From contig CP095414.1 of the NCBI GenBank assembly GCA_029541985.1, forward strand, positions 310,001 through 374,000: a DNA stretch of 64,000 bases, read 5' to 3'. Positions within the stretch are counted from its first letter, which is position 1, and each line of letters opens with the position of its first letter. Below are positions 9,294 through 19,351 of this stretch, piece by piece. This DNA comes from Bacteroidales bacterium F22 (lineage in GTDB: Bacteria > Bacteroidota > Bacteroidia > Bacteroidales > Bacteroidaceae). Below the pieces are notes generated by a model, which did not search any database, was not told the DNA's origin, and worked only from the letters and a program-made list of their open reading frames with translations. The position numbers and the translations under genes were made by a program.

Positions 9294-10124
9294 TTATTTA
9301 GACCATTTTTCCAGTTCGATAGCCATTTGATTTTGTAGTGTTTTAGCAGACTCTCTAGCCGCTTGAGCAAAGTTTTCAGATTGGTCAGCGTATATGATTC
9401 CTCTAGAAGAATTGACAATCAATCCACATTGGCTATTCATGCCATAATTACATACTTCCTGCAAAGACCCGCCTTGAGCACCAACGCCAGGAACTAAGAG
9501 AAAATGAGTAGGTGCTATCTTTCTAATTTTACTAAAAGCTTCACCCTGAGTAGCTCCCACTACATACATCAATTGTTCATCATTTCCCCATTGTTGAGCA
9601 GTCGTCATGACCTTCTCGAAAAGAGGCTTATTAGTCGTAGCATCATTGATACGCTGGAAATCAGCCGAACCTTTATTAGAAGTCAAAGCAAGTAAGACAA
9701 CCCATTTGTTGTCATATCCCAAGAAAGGAGTAACGCTATCTTCACCCATATAAGGAGCTACAGTAACAGCATCAGCACGAAGATGCTCAAAAAAAGTACG
9801 AGCATACATTTTACTTGTATTACCAATATCCCCCCGTTTCGCATCAGCAATGACAAAAAGTTCAGGATAATTATCCTTAATGTAATTGATTGTCTTTTCT
9901 AAAGATTTCCAACCTTCTGCTCCGTTACTTTCATAAAATGCAGTATTTGGCTTGTAAGCTATACACAAATCATGAGTTGCATCCACGATAGCTTTGTTAA
10001 AGGAAAAGATAGGATCTTCATCAGCTAATAGATGAGAAGGGATTTTTTTGATATCAGTATCTAATCCTACACAAAGGAAAGAATTCTTCTTTTTTATCTG
10101 ATTAAATAGTTCACTCTTATTCAT
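9294..10124 (-). CDS. pyrF: Orotidine 5'-phosphate decarboxylase
   Basis: Last step of UMP synthesis, OMP to UMP plus CO2. The 276-aa protein is of the longer type 2 class of PyrF. The catalytic Asp/Lys/Asp cluster is in [11 protein letters not shown] (Asp94, Lys96, Asp99), and the phosphate-binding loop is in [11 protein letters not shown] and NSSRGI. It lies 59 bp after prfA in the order purM-like, prfA, pyrF, all on the minus strand; the gap holds a small nested hairpin. Confidence 0.95.
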   Translation of the reverse strand: MNKSELFNQIKKKNSFLCVGLDTDIKKIPSHLLADEDPIFSFNKAIVDATHDLCIAYKPNTAFYESNGAEGWKSLEKTINYIKDNYPELFVIADAKRGDIGNTSKMYARTFFEHLRADAVTVAPYMGEDSVTPFLGYDNKWVVLLALTSNKGSADFQRINDATTNKPLFEKVMTTAQQWGNDEQLMYVVGATQGEAFSKIRKIAPTHFLLVPGVGAQGGSLQEVCNYGMNSQCGLIVNSSRGIIYADQSENFAQAARESAKTLQNQMAIELEKWSK

Positions 10125-10144
10125 AATGTCATATTTGCATTAAT

Positions 10145-10174
10145 ATAGCCATCTCTATATATAGAAATGGCTAT
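10145..10174 (-). other. Intercistronic nested hairpin between prfA and pyrF
   Basis: ATAGCCAT at 10145-10152 pairs with ATGGCTAT at 10167-10174. The interior TCTATATATAGA is itself self-complementary. There is no T-run after it, so RNA processing or partial termination is more likely than a full stop. Confidence 0.45.
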
Positions 10175-10183
10175 TTAATAAAA

Positions 10184-11290
10184 TTATAATTCTGCTTCTC
10201 TCATTCGTTCTGCATTTTCAGCGACGATAAGATGATCAATACAATCCTGAATATTTCCGTCCATAAAAGCAGACAAGTTATACACAGTATAATTAATACG
10301 ATGGTCAGTAATCCGACCTTGAGGATAATTGTACGTACGAATTTTAGCAGAGCGGTCACCTGTAGAGACCAATGTTTTTCGTCGTGAAGCAATATCATCG
10401 ACATACTTTTGATGTTCCTTGTCATAAATAAACGTACGCAAGCGAGTCAAAGCACGTTCTTTATTTTTAGGTTGGTCTCTTGTTTCTGTACACTCGATAA
10501 GGATTTCCTCTACTTCTCCCGTATTTGGATTTTTCCAGTTATATCGAAGACGCACACCAGATTCAACCTTATTTACATTCTGTCCACCCGCTCCGCCAGA
10601 ACGGAAAGTATCCCATTTGATTTCTCCCTCATTGATGACTACATCAAAAGCCTCCGCTTCAGGAAGGACAGCTACAGAAGCAGCAGAAGTATGTACACGA
10701 CCTTGAGTTTCCGTTTGAGGTACACGTTGTACACGATGAACTCCCGACTCATATTTAAGTGTACCATATACATCTTTACCAGTGACAGCACATATGATTT
10801 CTTTGAAACCTCCAGAGGTACCCTCATTGCTATTCGAGACTTCCATTTTCCACCCCTTAGATTCACAATATTTGGTGTACATTCTAAACAAGTCACCAGC
10901 AAAGATAGCAGCTTCATCTCCACCAGCCCCTCCACGGATTTCAAGGATTGCATTTTTGGAATCTTCAGGATCCTTAGGGATGAGCAATAGTTTAATTTCT
11001 TCCTCTATCTTAGGTATGACACGTTGGCATTCATCCAATTGTTCTTTAGCCATCTCACGAATATCAGCATCCTTTTCAGTATCCAATATCTCATGAGCTT
11101 CTGTAATACCGTCCAATGCCTCTTTATATCTTTGTCGACCCTGCATGATATCCTCAAGGTCTTTATATTCTTTAGTCAGCTTTACGTATCTCTTCTGGTC
11201 AGAGATCACAGCCGGGTCAGTAATTAAGGTTGAAACTTCTTCAAATCGACTAATCAATCCTTCAAGTCTCTCTAGTAGGTCATTTGCCAT
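10184..11290 (-). CDS. prfA: Peptide chain release factor 1
   Basis: Recognises UAA/UAG in the ribosomal A site and triggers peptide release. The 368-aa protein carries the universal GGQ motif in GSGGAGGQNVNKV-type context (GGQ at 235-237) and the RF1-type codon-reading tripeptide PQT (191-193, in VPQTETQGRVH), where RF2 would have SPF. The N-terminal coiled-coil domain (about 1-100) is present. Gaps are 34 bp to the purM-like gene upstream and 59 bp to pyrF downstream, which suggests one transcript. Confidence 0.96.
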   Translation of the reverse strand: MANDLLERLEGLISRFEEVSTLITDPAVISDQKRYVKLTKEYKDLEDIMQGRQRYKEALDGITEAHEILDTEKDADIREMAKEQLDECQRVIPKIEEEIKLLLIPKDPEDSKNAILEIRGGAGGDEAAIFAGDLFRMYTKYCESKGWKMEVSNSNEGTSGGFKEIICAVTGKDVYGTLKYESGVHRVQRVPQTETQGRVHTSAASVAVLPEAEAFDVVINEGEIKWDTFRSGGAGGQNVNKVESGVRLRYNWKNPNTGEVEEILIECTETRDQPKNKERALTRLRTFIYDKEHQKYVDDIASRRKTLVSTGDRSAKIRTYNYPQGRITDHRINYTVYNLSAFMDGNIQDCIDHLIVAENAERMREAEL

Positions 11291-11324
11291 AAATTATATC
11301 TATTATCTTATATTTATCTATATC

Positions 11325-12500
11325 TTATCCGTTATATTCGAATGTACCGAATTCAGATTTGATAACTAATTCTTTCTTTTCAGCGGACTCTATTCGTCCC
11401 ACGATTTGTGCATCAATATTGAAGCTTGATGCTATATCAATCACTTGTTGAGCATACTCAGGCTTGATATAAACCTCGAGTCTATGACCCATATTAAACA
11501 CCTTATACATTTCAGACCAATCAGTTCCACTCTGTTCTTTGATTGTTTTGAAAAGAGGTGGGACAGGAAACATATTATCTTTGATAACCTTGATGTCATC
11601 ACCGATGAAATGAAGAACCTTTGTCTGAGCTCCACCAGAGCAATGAATCATTCCATCAATACTGCCTCGGAGTTTATCCAGAAGTTGTTTGACAACCGGC
11701 GCATAAGTACGAGTAGGGGACAAAACCAACTTACCAGCATCAAGAGGTGAATCTTTGATTGCATCAGTAAGCGATAAGCCACCAGAATAGACCAATTCAT
11801 CAGGAATCGCCTTATCATAACTCTCTGGATACTTCACAGCTAAATCATGATTAAATACATCATGACGAGCCGAAGTTAATCCATTACTACCCATACCACC
11901 ATTGTACTCAGTTTCGTAAGTAGCCTGTCCACTTGAACTAAGTCCAACGATAACATCGCCAGCACATATATTAGCGTTGTCCACCACATCACTTCTCTTC
12001 ATACGACAAGTGACCGTACTGTCAACGATAATTGTTCTCACCAAGTCACCTACATCAGCGGTTTCCCCACCAGTAGCATGAACTCCTACACCCATAGTGC
12101 GCAGTTCGGCTAGTAGCTCATCAGTACCATTGATTATCGCAGAGATTACTTCTCCAGGGATAAGCATTTTATTTCTTCCGATAGTTGACGAGACTAAAAT
12201 GTTATCTACGGCACCAACACATAGCAAGTCATCAATATTCATTATCAATGCATCCTTTGCGATCCCCTTCCATACCGATAAATCTCCCGTCTCTTTCCAA
12301 TAGAGATACGCGAGTGCTGATTTTGTTCCTGCACCGTCAGCATGCATTATGTTACAATACTCAGGGTCACCGCCAAGTATATCCGGTATAATTTTACAAA
12401 AAGCTTTGGGAAACAATCCCTTGTCTATTTGTTTAATTGCATTATGTACATCTTCCTTGGAGGCTGATACCCCTCGCATCATGTAGCGTTGATTGCTCAT
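11325..12500 (-). CDS. purM: AIR synthase (PurM) family protein, phosphoribosylformylglycinamidine cyclo-ligase
   Basis: Probably closes the imidazole ring of FGAM to give AIR in purine synthesis. The 391-aa protein has the AIR-synthase N and C domains: YCNIMHADGAGTKSALAYLY and MNIDDLLCVGA in the N-half, GGETADVGDLV in the middle, and GLSSSGQATYETEYNGGMGSNGL further on. It is longer than the roughly 345 aa of E. coli PurM and diverged from it; such long forms are usual in Bacteroides (from memory). The genes after it, prfA and pyrF, are unrelated in pathway except that pyrF is also nucleotide synthesis. The symbol rests on family and length, not on a computed alignment. Confidence 0.8.
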   Translation of the reverse strand: MSNQRYMMRGVSASKEDVHNAIKQIDKGLFPKAFCKIIPDILGGDPEYCNIMHADGAGTKSALAYLYWKETGDLSVWKGIAKDALIMNIDDLLCVGAVDNILVSSTIGRNKMLIPGEVISAIINGTDELLAELRTMGVGVHATGGETADVGDLVRTIIVDSTVTCRMKRSDVVDNANICAGDVIVGLSSSGQATYETEYNGGMGSNGLTSARHDVFNHDLAVKYPESYDKAIPDELVYSGGLSLTDAIKDSPLDAGKLVLSPTRTYAPVVKQLLDKLRGSIDGMIHCSGGAQTKVLHFIGDDIKVIKDNMFPVPPLFKTIKEQSGTDWSEMYKVFNMGHRLEVYIKPEYAQQVIDIASSFNIDAQIVGRIESAEKKELVIKSEFGTFEYNG

Positions 12501-12537
12501 TTGTTTATGATTACTAGGTTAGTATGATTAATTGCCA

Positions 12538-12545
12538 CAAAGTTA
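12538..12545 (-). promoter_or_regulatory. -7 promoter element for purM-prfA-pyrF
   Basis: TAACTTTG on the minus strand, 38 nt upstream of the ATG at 12500. It matches TAnnTTTG; no -33 element is clear. Confidence 0.5.
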
Positions 12546-12589
12546 ACTGTTTTTTTTAATATCTTATAGGTTTTTCTAGTGATATTGCT

Positions 12590-12597
12590 TAGTTTTG
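12590..12597 (+). promoter_or_regulatory. -7 promoter element for the GNAT gene
   Basis: TAGTTTTG, 59 nt upstream of the ATG at 12657. It fits TAnnTTTG and is divergent from the purM promoter 45 bp away. Confidence 0.45.
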
Positions 12598-12656
12598 TTC
12601 AATCAGAATAGACAAGCACAGATAAATAAGCAATATAACTCAAAAATAATATTTTA

Positions 12657-13196
12657 ATGAAAGCAAAAGAACTCACTCTACGACAGGCAACGCCAAACGA
12701 TATACCGATTATTCTTTCTCTTTATAAAGATGCACAACAGCGGTTTGCAGAGCAAGAGATTGAGCAATGGCAAAATAACTATCCAAATCGCGAAACATTA
12801 GCACAGGATATAGCCAACGATGAAAGTTATGTCGTGATAAACGAAAACGAAATAGTCGCCACTGCCATGCTTTCAGCTTCAGGCGAACCGACTTATGAAA
12901 AGATAGAGGGGCAATGGTTGACCCCTTCAGAGACGCCATATATGGTTATTCATCGTATGACTGTGAAATCCGAATACCTTCATCAAGGGATTGCTCGTTA
13001 TATTTTTGACAAAGCGATGCAAATGTGTAAAGACTTACATCTTTATTCTATACGAGTAGACACTCATAAAGACAATATATACATGTCGAGTCTATTGCAG
13101 AAGAAAGGATTTGTCGCATGCGGAATTATTTATTTACACGATGGGAGTGCACGAGATGCCTATGAACATTTTATCCGACGAAGATACGTTATGTAA
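12657..13196 (+). CDS. GNAT family N-acetyltransferase
   Basis: A 179-aa acetyl-CoA-dependent acyltransferase. The GNAT core is visible: an N-terminal LRQATPNDIPIILSLYKDAQ, the central strand YMVIHRMTVKSEYLHQGIARYIFDKAMQMC with the acetyl-CoA loop (HQGIAR), then VDTHKDN and the last strands with KKGFVACGIIYL. The substrate is unknown; GNATs act on amino acids, antibiotics, proteins or nucleotides. It stands alone on the plus strand between divergent purM and convergent map, with its own promoter element. Confidence 0.88.
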   Translation: MKAKELTLRQATPNDIPIILSLYKDAQQRFAEQEIEQWQNNYPNRETLAQDIANDESYVVINENEIVATAMLSASGEPTYEKIEGQWLTPSETPYMVIHRMTVKSEYLHQGIARYIFDKAMQMCKDLHLYSIRVDTHKDNIYMSSLLQKKGFVACGIIYLHDGSARDAYEHFIRRRYVM

Positions 13197-13235
13197 TCTA
13201 GACTTCGGATTTAAATTCCTCAATCAGGTATAATC

Positions 13236-13303
13236 AGAACAAAACAATCCCTCAATTAGGCATCTCACTAGAGATACTCAATTGAGGGATTACTCTTGTT
13301 CTA
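13236..13303. terminator. Bidirectional terminator-like hairpin between the GNAT gene and map
   Basis: AATCCCTCAATT (13246-13257) pairs with AATTGAGGGATT (13280-13291). An inner ATCTC/GAGAT stem and an outer AGAACAA/TTGTTCT pairing extend it. It lies between two converging genes. The trailing T-runs are weak. Confidence 0.6.
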
Positions 13304-13311
13304 TAAGAATC

Positions 13312-14178
13312 TTATTTAGTTAGAATCTCGTTACCATCTTCCGTAATGAGAAGCATATGTTCCCATTGGGCAGAAGGCTTAAGATCTCTTGTTCTAATAG
13401 TCCATCCATCTAATGGATCTTCAGTAATATCCGCCGTACCCATATTAATCATAGGTTCGATTGTAAAAGTCATGCCAGGAACAATAAGCATCCCAGTATT
13501 CGCTCTGCCATAGTGCAGCACTTCAGGAGATTCATGAAATTTGATACCTACACCATGTCCAGTGAGTTCACGAACCACACCATATCCATTAGCTTCAGCA
13601 TGCTTTTGTATAGCCGCACCAATATCTCCGATACGTGCCCATGGTTGAGCCACTTCGATACCAATTTCCAGACACTCTTTGGTCACTTGAACGAGTTTCC
13701 GTTTCTCTTCAGAAACATCCCCCATCATAAACATGCGCGAAGCATCTGAGAAATAACCATTGAGAATAGTCGATATATCGACATTGACTATATCTCCCTC
13801 TTTCAGAATAATCTTCGAAGAAGGGATACCGTGGCAAACCACCTCATTGATTGATGTACAACAACTTTTAGGGAACCCCTCATAATTAAGTGGAGCAGGG
13901 ATAGCACCATGGTCGAAAGTATATTCCGAAACTAATTTGTCGATATCTAAAGTAGACATACCTATTTTGATTTCCTTAGCTACCAAGTCCAATACCCCCG
14001 TATTGATTTCAGCACTTTTTCGGATTCCTTCTAATTGTTCTTGTGTGCGTAGAAGATGTCGTTGAGGAATAGGGCATCTCATTTGCTTACGCTCACGTAA
14101 ACGATTCTCTATATGAATAGGATATTCATCTGGAGTTAATCTCTTCGGAGCGACTTTTTTATTTTTCTTCTTTGCCAT
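13312..14178 (-). CDS. map: Type I methionine aminopeptidase
   Basis: Removes the initiator methionine from nascent proteins. The 288-aa pita-bread fold has all five metal ligands: Asp134 (NVDIS), Asp145 (YFSDASR), His208 (TGHGVG), Glu241 (TIEP) and Glu273 (QWEHM), plus His116 (VCHGIP) and His215. It carries an N-terminal extension of about 45 residues (rich in Lys at the very start, then CPIPQRHLLRT) beyond the E. coli length. It begins 22 bp after the recA stop, so the two are probably co-transcribed. Confidence 0.95.
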   Translation of the reverse strand: MAKKKNKKVAPKRLTPDEYPIHIENRLRERKQMRCPIPQRHLLRTQEQLEGIRKSAEINTGVLDLVAKEIKIGMSTLDIDKLVSEYTFDHGAIPAPLNYEGFPKSCCTSINEVVCHGIPSSKIILKEGDIVNVDISTILNGYFSDASRMFMMGDVSEEKRKLVQVTKECLEIGIEVAQPWARIGDIGAAIQKHAEANGYGVVRELTGHGVGIKFHESPEVLHYGRANTGMLIVPGMTFTIEPMINMGTADITEDPLDGWTIRTRDLKPSAQWEHMLLITEDGNEILTK

Positions 14179-14200
14179 TATTGATTTTTATTTAGCAATT

Positions 14201-15286
14201 CTACTCATCAACAGTAGAACTGATTTCTTCATCTTTCTTAATTGGTGTTTCTTCAGGCGCATTTTGACTTTTGAAATTAGCCGCAATCTTAGCTTCAATT
14301 TCTTCAGCTAATTCAGGATTATTAGCTAGCATCTCTTTAGACGCATCTCTTCCTTGTCCCAATTTAGACCCTTCATAACTATACCATGAACCACTCTTCT
14401 TTATGATTTCCATATCAGTACCTAAGTCAAGGATTTCTCCATCTCTAGAGATTCCTTTACCATACATGATATCAAACTGGCATTTTCTAAATGGAGGAGC
14501 CACTTTGTTTTTAACCACCTTCACCTTAGTCATATTTCCTAGAATATTATCCCCATCTTTAATCTGGGTACTTCTTCTGATATCCAAACGAATCGAAGAA
14601 TAAAATTTCAAGGCATTACCACCAGTCGTAGTCTCAGGGTTACCAAACATGACACCAATTTTTTCACGCAACTGGTTGATGAAGATACAAGTCGTTCCTG
14701 ATTTGCTCACAGCAGCAGTTAGTTTTCTTAGCGCTTGTGACATCAGACGAGCTTGCAATCCAACTTTATTATCTCCCATATCGCCTTCAATTTCAGCTTT
14801 TGGAGTCAGAGCAGCAACAGAATCAACAACAACGATATCGATAGCGCTTGACCGAATCAACTGTTCTGTAATCTCGAGTGCTTGCTCTCCATTGTCAGGT
14901 TGTGATATGAATAAGTTATTGACATCGACACCAAGATTAGCTGCATAAAAACGGTCAAATGCATGTTCAGCATCAATGATAGCAGCAATTCCCCCTAATT
15001 TTTGAGCTTCAGCGATAGCATGAATTGCTAGAGTTGTTTTACCAGACGACTCTGGACCATAAATTTCTATTATTCGGCCTCTAGGATAACCGCCTACACC
15101 CAGTGCAGCATTAAGAGCGATAGAACCTGAAGGGATTACTTCGACAGGAACGATTGTTTCATCTCCTAGACGCATGATAGAACCCTTACCGAAGTTCTTA
15201 TCTATTTTATCCATTGTAGCCTGCAAAGCTTTGAGTTTGCCAGCCATATTTAGGTCTTTGTTAGCAGAAGAATCTTTTTTTGCCAT
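14201..15286 (-). CDS. recA: Recombinase RecA
   Basis: Forms ATP-dependent filaments on single-stranded DNA for strand exchange and SOS co-protease activity. The 361-aa protein has the Walker A motif GPESSGKTT (77-85), the Walker B region [12 protein letters not shown], loop residues [10 protein letters not shown] and [26 protein letters not shown], and the usual acidic, poorly conserved C-terminal tail ([17 protein letters not shown]). The 100-nt leader has a -7 element. No LexA-type operator could be recognised by eye. Confidence 0.98.
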   Translation of the reverse strand: MAKKDSSANKDLNMAGKLKALQATMDKIDKNFGKGSIMRLGDETIVPVEVIPSGSIALNAALGVGGYPRGRIIEIYGPESSGKTTLAIHAIAEAQKLGGIAAIIDAEHAFDRFYAANLGVDVNNLFISQPDNGEQALEITEQLIRSSAIDIVVVDSVAALTPKAEIEGDMGDNKVGLQARLMSQALRKLTAAVSKSGTTCIFINQLREKIGVMFGNPETTTGGNALKFYSSIRLDIRRSTQIKDGDNILGNMTKVKVVKNKVAPPFRKCQFDIMYGKGISRDGEILDLGTDMEIIKKSGSWYSYEGSKLGQGRDASKEMLANNPELAEEIEAKIAANFKSQNAPEETPIKKDEEISSTVDE

Positions 15287-15391
15287 TTTATTGTTTGGTT
15301 AAAATTGTGGTTTTTGATAACTTGGGAGATTAAGCAGTTCGCCCCGCAAGGTAAAAATCAGAAAAAGCGAGAACGCTAAAATCTCAATCAC

Positions 15392-15399
15392 AAATGTAC
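15392..15399 (-). promoter_or_regulatory. -7 promoter element for recA-map
   Basis: TACATTTG on the minus strand, about 106 nt upstream of the recA ATG. It fits TAnnTTTG; no clear -33 element. Confidence 0.45.
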
Positions 15400-15463
15400 A
15401 TCTTTAATAGCAGCTATGAAAATAAATCTATTGTTTTTTCTTGTCTTGCTCGATATCCACAAA

Positions 15464-15499
15464 TAAAAAAGGCAGGTATATCTTGAAGATATACCTGCC
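15464..15499 (-). terminator. Intrinsic terminator of the M16 peptidase gene
   Basis: A perfect 14-bp inverted repeat (15471-15484 with 15486-15499; arm GGCAGGTATATCTT), followed on the minus strand by TTTTTTATTTG. It lies 26 bp after the peptidase stop. Confidence 0.88.
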
Positions 15500-15524
15500 C
15501 AAATTTAGGATAAACCGAATCGAA

Positions 15525-18362
15525 TTACTTTTCAGTAGCCGTTGTCATCGTTACTCGAACATAAGAATCAGCTTTTTGAAGCTTTTTACTAAAGTTCTGA
15601 ATATCTTTTTTAGTGATACTCTCAACAATCTTATTGTAGTCAGTACTATAATCAGTACCAGTCTGTTGCATTTCATTGATAACACCTAACCAGTAACTAT
15701 TCAATTTGACAGACTGTTCATGTTTCTTGATCATGTTACTCTTAACTTTCTGCATATTCAAGTCAGAAGGACCATGCTCACTCATATCATCAAATTCCTC
15801 AACCACTGTTTTGGCTAATTTAGGATAAGCATCAGGATTTGTATCGAAATAAACGATAAATGAAGCTTTTTCATTTGGATTCTTTGATAGACTGGCATAA
15901 ACCATTGGGCTATAAGTACCACCTTGATCTTCACGAAGTGATTGCAAGTAACGTATTTCCATGATAGAACCAAATATTCTACCAGTCAATATATTCTTAG
16001 GAGTATATTTGACATTCATGCTGTAATCATTGAATACACTCTTCTTGACCATCTCCTGTTTTTGAGAGAAATCAATAGCAAAATTGCCAGTTCGATTCTT
16101 TATAACCTCCATATTTGCTTTTTCCTTCATTTCATTTCCAGGAAGTCCACCAATATACTGTTCAATCAAAGCAATATTTTCAGGAGTCAAATCAATATTT
16201 CCGACAAAATTGAAGACGAAATCACCTGCATTGGCAAAACGCTCCTTATAAATCTTGATACACTGATCATAATTTACTTTATCAACATCAGCAACCTTAA
16301 ATCGATTAGCAAAAGGATTGTTTACATACAATGCTTTGTTCAAGCTATCTCTAAAAGCAGTCATAGGATTTGCTTCAGCATTTTTAAGCATAGCAATCGA
16401 ACGTTCCTTCCAAGACTTAAATGCATCCTCATCTTTTCTAGGAGACGTAAAGGCAAGATAATTCAACTGAAGCATTGTCTCCAAATCCTTAGGAGAGCAA
16501 TTACCCGTTACACTTTCGTTTACCGTACCTATATTTGCAGAAAGACTAGCATTCTTTCCCGCAAGTACCTTGGTCAAGTCAGTGGTACTAAATGCACCAA
16601 ATCCACCGATAGTAGCTACCTCACCAGCTGCTTTGACGTCGATATAGTCTTTGTCATACAATGATTGACCACCCCAACTAAATCCTTGGAATAAGATTTG
16701 GTCAGCCTTCAATTTGGTTGGTTTGATATAAACCTTAGCGCCATTGGACAATGTTAGAACCTTAGTTCCAAATACTCCATTTTCAGTTTTGATGACCTTA
16801 CCCGGAGCTGGTTTATTCTTCATGAGTGGTTCATTGCTCACCTCATCCACGTAAGGTTTAAGATCCATAGTCTTCACCTCACTAAGAACATTTAGAATTT
16901 GTTCCTTAGTCGGTTGCACCAATCCCTCTTTTTTAGGCATCATTACATATAACACCTGATTCTCTTTGGTAAACATAGAAGGGAAGCTCTGGTTAAGAGC
17001 CTCTACAGGGATATTAGGAGCAATCTGATTGATTAGCGTATAATATTGCTCGATACTAGGCATTGGCTCTCCACTTATAAAATTATCGATGCAAGTCTGT
17101 GCCAACTCAGTATTTGTTTGTTTCGCTCTTTCCTTATAAGCATTTTCAACACTAAGAAGATATTCAGCACGCGCACGGGCATATTCCGAAGCCGTGAATC
17201 CGAAACGTTTCGCACGTTCAAGTTCCACGATCATAGCTTTGATACCCCCTAAGATATTATCCTCCTTCAATATAGCTCTTGAGCCAAAAGAATTAGTGAC
17301 CATCTCAGAAAGCAAGAAAGAAGAATCAGAAGATCCAGCAGCCACAAATGGTGCATTTGATTTGTTAGTAATCTCACTATATCGTTGATCAAGCATTGAT
17401 ACAGCTAAGTCACTAAGATACTCACCAAGTAAGTAATTCATCGAGGTTCTTTCTTCTCTAGTAGGCGCTTTGTAGACAAACTCATAACTAGCAGTAGACC
17501 TTGTAGCTTCTTTATCAGATGCGATAGCGACGATTGGGTCATCATGGTCAGCAACTGGATAGTACACCCGTTCTGCAGGATTTACAGGAGCCTTGATATC
17601 AGCAAATGTCTTTTTGATTTCAGCTTCAATCTTCGCAGGATCGATATCCCCGACGATGATGATTCCCTGTAAGTCAGGACGATACCATTTGTGATAATAT
17701 CTTCTCAAAGTATCATATTTGAAGTTAGCAACAATATCCATGCTACCTCCAGGGAGGCAATCAGCATATTTTTGGTCTCCATAAACCTGTTCAGCAATTT
17801 TCTGTATACTTCTCATCTGAGCATTATCTCTAGAACGAAGTTCTTCAAGAATCACCCCACGTTCCTTATCGATTTCTTTATCAGAAAGGAGCAAGTCATG
17901 AGACCAATCGTGAAGGATAAGGATACATGAATCGACCACAGCAGTTTGGTCAGCAGGAACATTGATAATTTTATATACCGTCTTGTCCATAGCCGTAAAT
18001 GCATTGATGTCGACTCCAAATTTAAGTCCATGTTCTTCGCACCATGGTAAGATGCCCAAGCCCTTTTCGTCGCCAGGGAAATTCTTTGTTCCGTTGAACG
18101 ACATATGTTCCAAGAAGTGAGCTAATCCTCTTTGTTCAGGTTCTTCAAGAACAGAGCCCACCTTTTGTGCAATATGGAATTGTACTCTATTCTTAGGAAA
18201 ATCATTGTGACGGATGTAGTAAGTTAGCCCGTTAGGTAGTTTTCCTACTATAATAGCCTTATCTTGGGGGATAGGGGGCATTTGCTGAGCACTAAGCGTG
18301 CACAAACTGCCAGCCATCATAGCCAAGCATAAAAGAAAAATCTTTTTCATTTGTTTTTTCAT
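15525..18362 (-). CDS. Exported M16 family zinc metallopeptidase (pitrilysin/insulinase type)
   Basis: A 945-aa peptidase with a signal peptide (hydrophobic about residues 8-25, ending LSAQQ), so periplasmic or envelope-located. The inverted zinc motif HxxEH is present as HFLEHM (His82, Glu85, His86), followed by KEIDKERGVILEELRSRDN with the third ligand. The second, homologous M16 half (from about residue 530) lacks this motif, as expected for the inactive half. The start may be the first ATG or Met5 (18350). It follows kdsA at 128 bp and ends at a strong terminator. The natural substrate is unknown. Confidence 0.92.
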   Translation of the reverse strand: MKKQMKKIFLLCLAMMAGSLCTLSAQQMPPIPQDKAIIVGKLPNGLTYYIRHNDFPKNRVQFHIAQKVGSVLEEPEQRGLAHFLEHMSFNGTKNFPGDEKGLGILPWCEEHGLKFGVDINAFTAMDKTVYKIINVPADQTAVVDSCILILHDWSHDLLLSDKEIDKERGVILEELRSRDNAQMRSIQKIAEQVYGDQKYADCLPGGSMDIVANFKYDTLRRYYHKWYRPDLQGIIIVGDIDPAKIEAEIKKTFADIKAPVNPAERVYYPVADHDDPIVAIASDKEATRSTASYEFVYKAPTREERTSMNYLLGEYLSDLAVSMLDQRYSEITNKSNAPFVAAGSSDSSFLLSEMVTNSFGSRAILKEDNILGGIKAMIVELERAKRFGFTASEYARARAEYLLSVENAYKERAKQTNTELAQTCIDNFISGEPMPSIEQYYTLINQIAPNIPVEALNQSFPSMFTKENQVLYVMMPKKEGLVQPTKEQILNVLSEVKTMDLKPYVDEVSNEPLMKNKPAPGKVIKTENGVFGTKVLTLSNGAKVYIKPTKLKADQILFQGFSWGGQSLYDKDYIDVKAAGEVATIGGFGAFSTTDLTKVLAGKNASLSANIGTVNESVTGNCSPKDLETMLQLNYLAFTSPRKDEDAFKSWKERSIAMLKNAEANPMTAFRDSLNKALYVNNPFANRFKVADVDKVNYDQCIKIYKERFANAGDFVFNFVGNIDLTPENIALIEQYIGGLPGNEMKEKANMEVIKNRTGNFAIDFSQKQEMVKKSVFNDYSMNVKYTPKNILTGRIFGSIMEIRYLQSLREDQGGTYSPMVYASLSKNPNEKASFIVYFDTNPDAYPKLAKTVVEEFDDMSEHGPSDLNMQKVKSNMIKKHEQSVKLNSYWLGVINEMQQTGTDYSTDYNKIVESITKKDIQNFSKKLQKADSYVRVTMTTATEK

Positions 18363-18490
18363 TTGTTTTTAAATTTAGATGAATATCTATTGGAAAAATT
18401 CTTTTTTTCTTCAGCTAATAAGACGTCATAGAAGTACGATAAATTGCAAAAAGGCTCAATCTTTAGTCTATTTTAACAGATCTAGTTCTG

Positions 18491-19309
18491 TTATTGTATT
18501 GCTTCTCTGATTCTAACTAACTTAGTGAGTAAATCCTCTAAAAGGTCAAGTCTAAGCATATTTGCTCCATCACTCTTTGCCACAGAAGGATTTTCATGCG
18601 TCTCTATAAACAAGCCATCAGCACCAGTAGCTATTCCCGCTTTGGCAACAGTTTCAATCATTTCCGGTTGTCCACCAGTGACCCCCGCTTTTTGATTCGG
18701 TTGTTGTAAAGAATGAGTGACATCCAAGATGACAGGCCAATGAAAGGCTTGCATCTGAGGGATAGCCCTATAATCTACGATTAGATCTTGATATCCAAAA
18801 GTAGTACCTCTCTCGGTTAGCATCACCTGATTATTGCCCGAATCAATCACTTTCTGTCCAGCAAACTGCATCGCATCAGGAGATAGGAATTGTCCTTTTT
18901 TGATATTTATAATTTTACCCGTTTTGGCAGCAGCGATTAACAAATCAGTCTGTCGGCACAAGAAAGCCGGAATTTGTAACACATCTACATATTCAGCAGC
19001 CATCGCTGCCTCTTCTGCAGTATGAATATCAGTAACTGTAGGGATATCAAATGTTTCATTAATCTTTCGTAGGATTTTCAATGCCTTTTCATCCCCAATT
19101 CCAGTAAAAGAATCGATACGTGAGCGGTTAGCTTTTCGGTAAGAGCCTTTAAAAACGTACGGTATATTGAGTTTAGTTGTAATTTCCACGGCACGTTCTG
19201 CGATACGCAAAGCCATATCTTCCCCTTCAATGACACACGGACCAGCTAACAAAAAGAAATTGTTCGACTTATTATTGATTAGTTGATCTGTTGTAAATAT
19301 TTTGTTCAT
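18491..19309 (-). CDS. kdsA: 3-deoxy-8-phosphooctulonate synthase
   Basis: Condenses PEP with arabinose 5-phosphate to Kdo-8-phosphate for the LPS inner core. The 272-aa TIM-barrel protein shows LLAGPCVIEGED, the substrate-binding FKGSYRKANRSR and SFTGIGDEKALKIL, then TERGTTFGYQDLIVD, LDVTHSLQQPN and FIETHENPSVAKSDGAN, all characteristic of KdsA. A KdsC-like phosphatase for the next step is encoded at 48665-49186. A 7-bp stem hairpin (19332-19350) lies between it and the upstream lipid kinase gene. Confidence 0.96.
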   Translation of the reverse strand: MNKIFTTDQLINNKSNNFFLLAGPCVIEGEDMALRIAERAVEITTKLNIPYVFKGSYRKANRSRIDSFTGIGDEKALKILRKINETFDIPTVTDIHTAEEAAMAAEYVDVLQIPAFLCRQTDLLIAAAKTGKIINIKKGQFLSPDAMQFAGQKVIDSGNNQVMLTERGTTFGYQDLIVDYRAIPQMQAFHWPVILDVTHSLQQPNQKAGVTGGQPEMIETVAKAGIATGADGLFIETHENPSVAKSDGANMLRLDLLEDLLTKLVRIREAIQ

Positions 19310-19351
19310 TGTCTAATTAATTAATAGTTAAGAGATATATTAAATATCTCG

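Noticed and set aside
15942-16664. 240-codon plus-strand ORF within the M16 peptidase gene
   Set aside because: Antisense shadow of a clear peptidase gene, with composition unlike a real protein.
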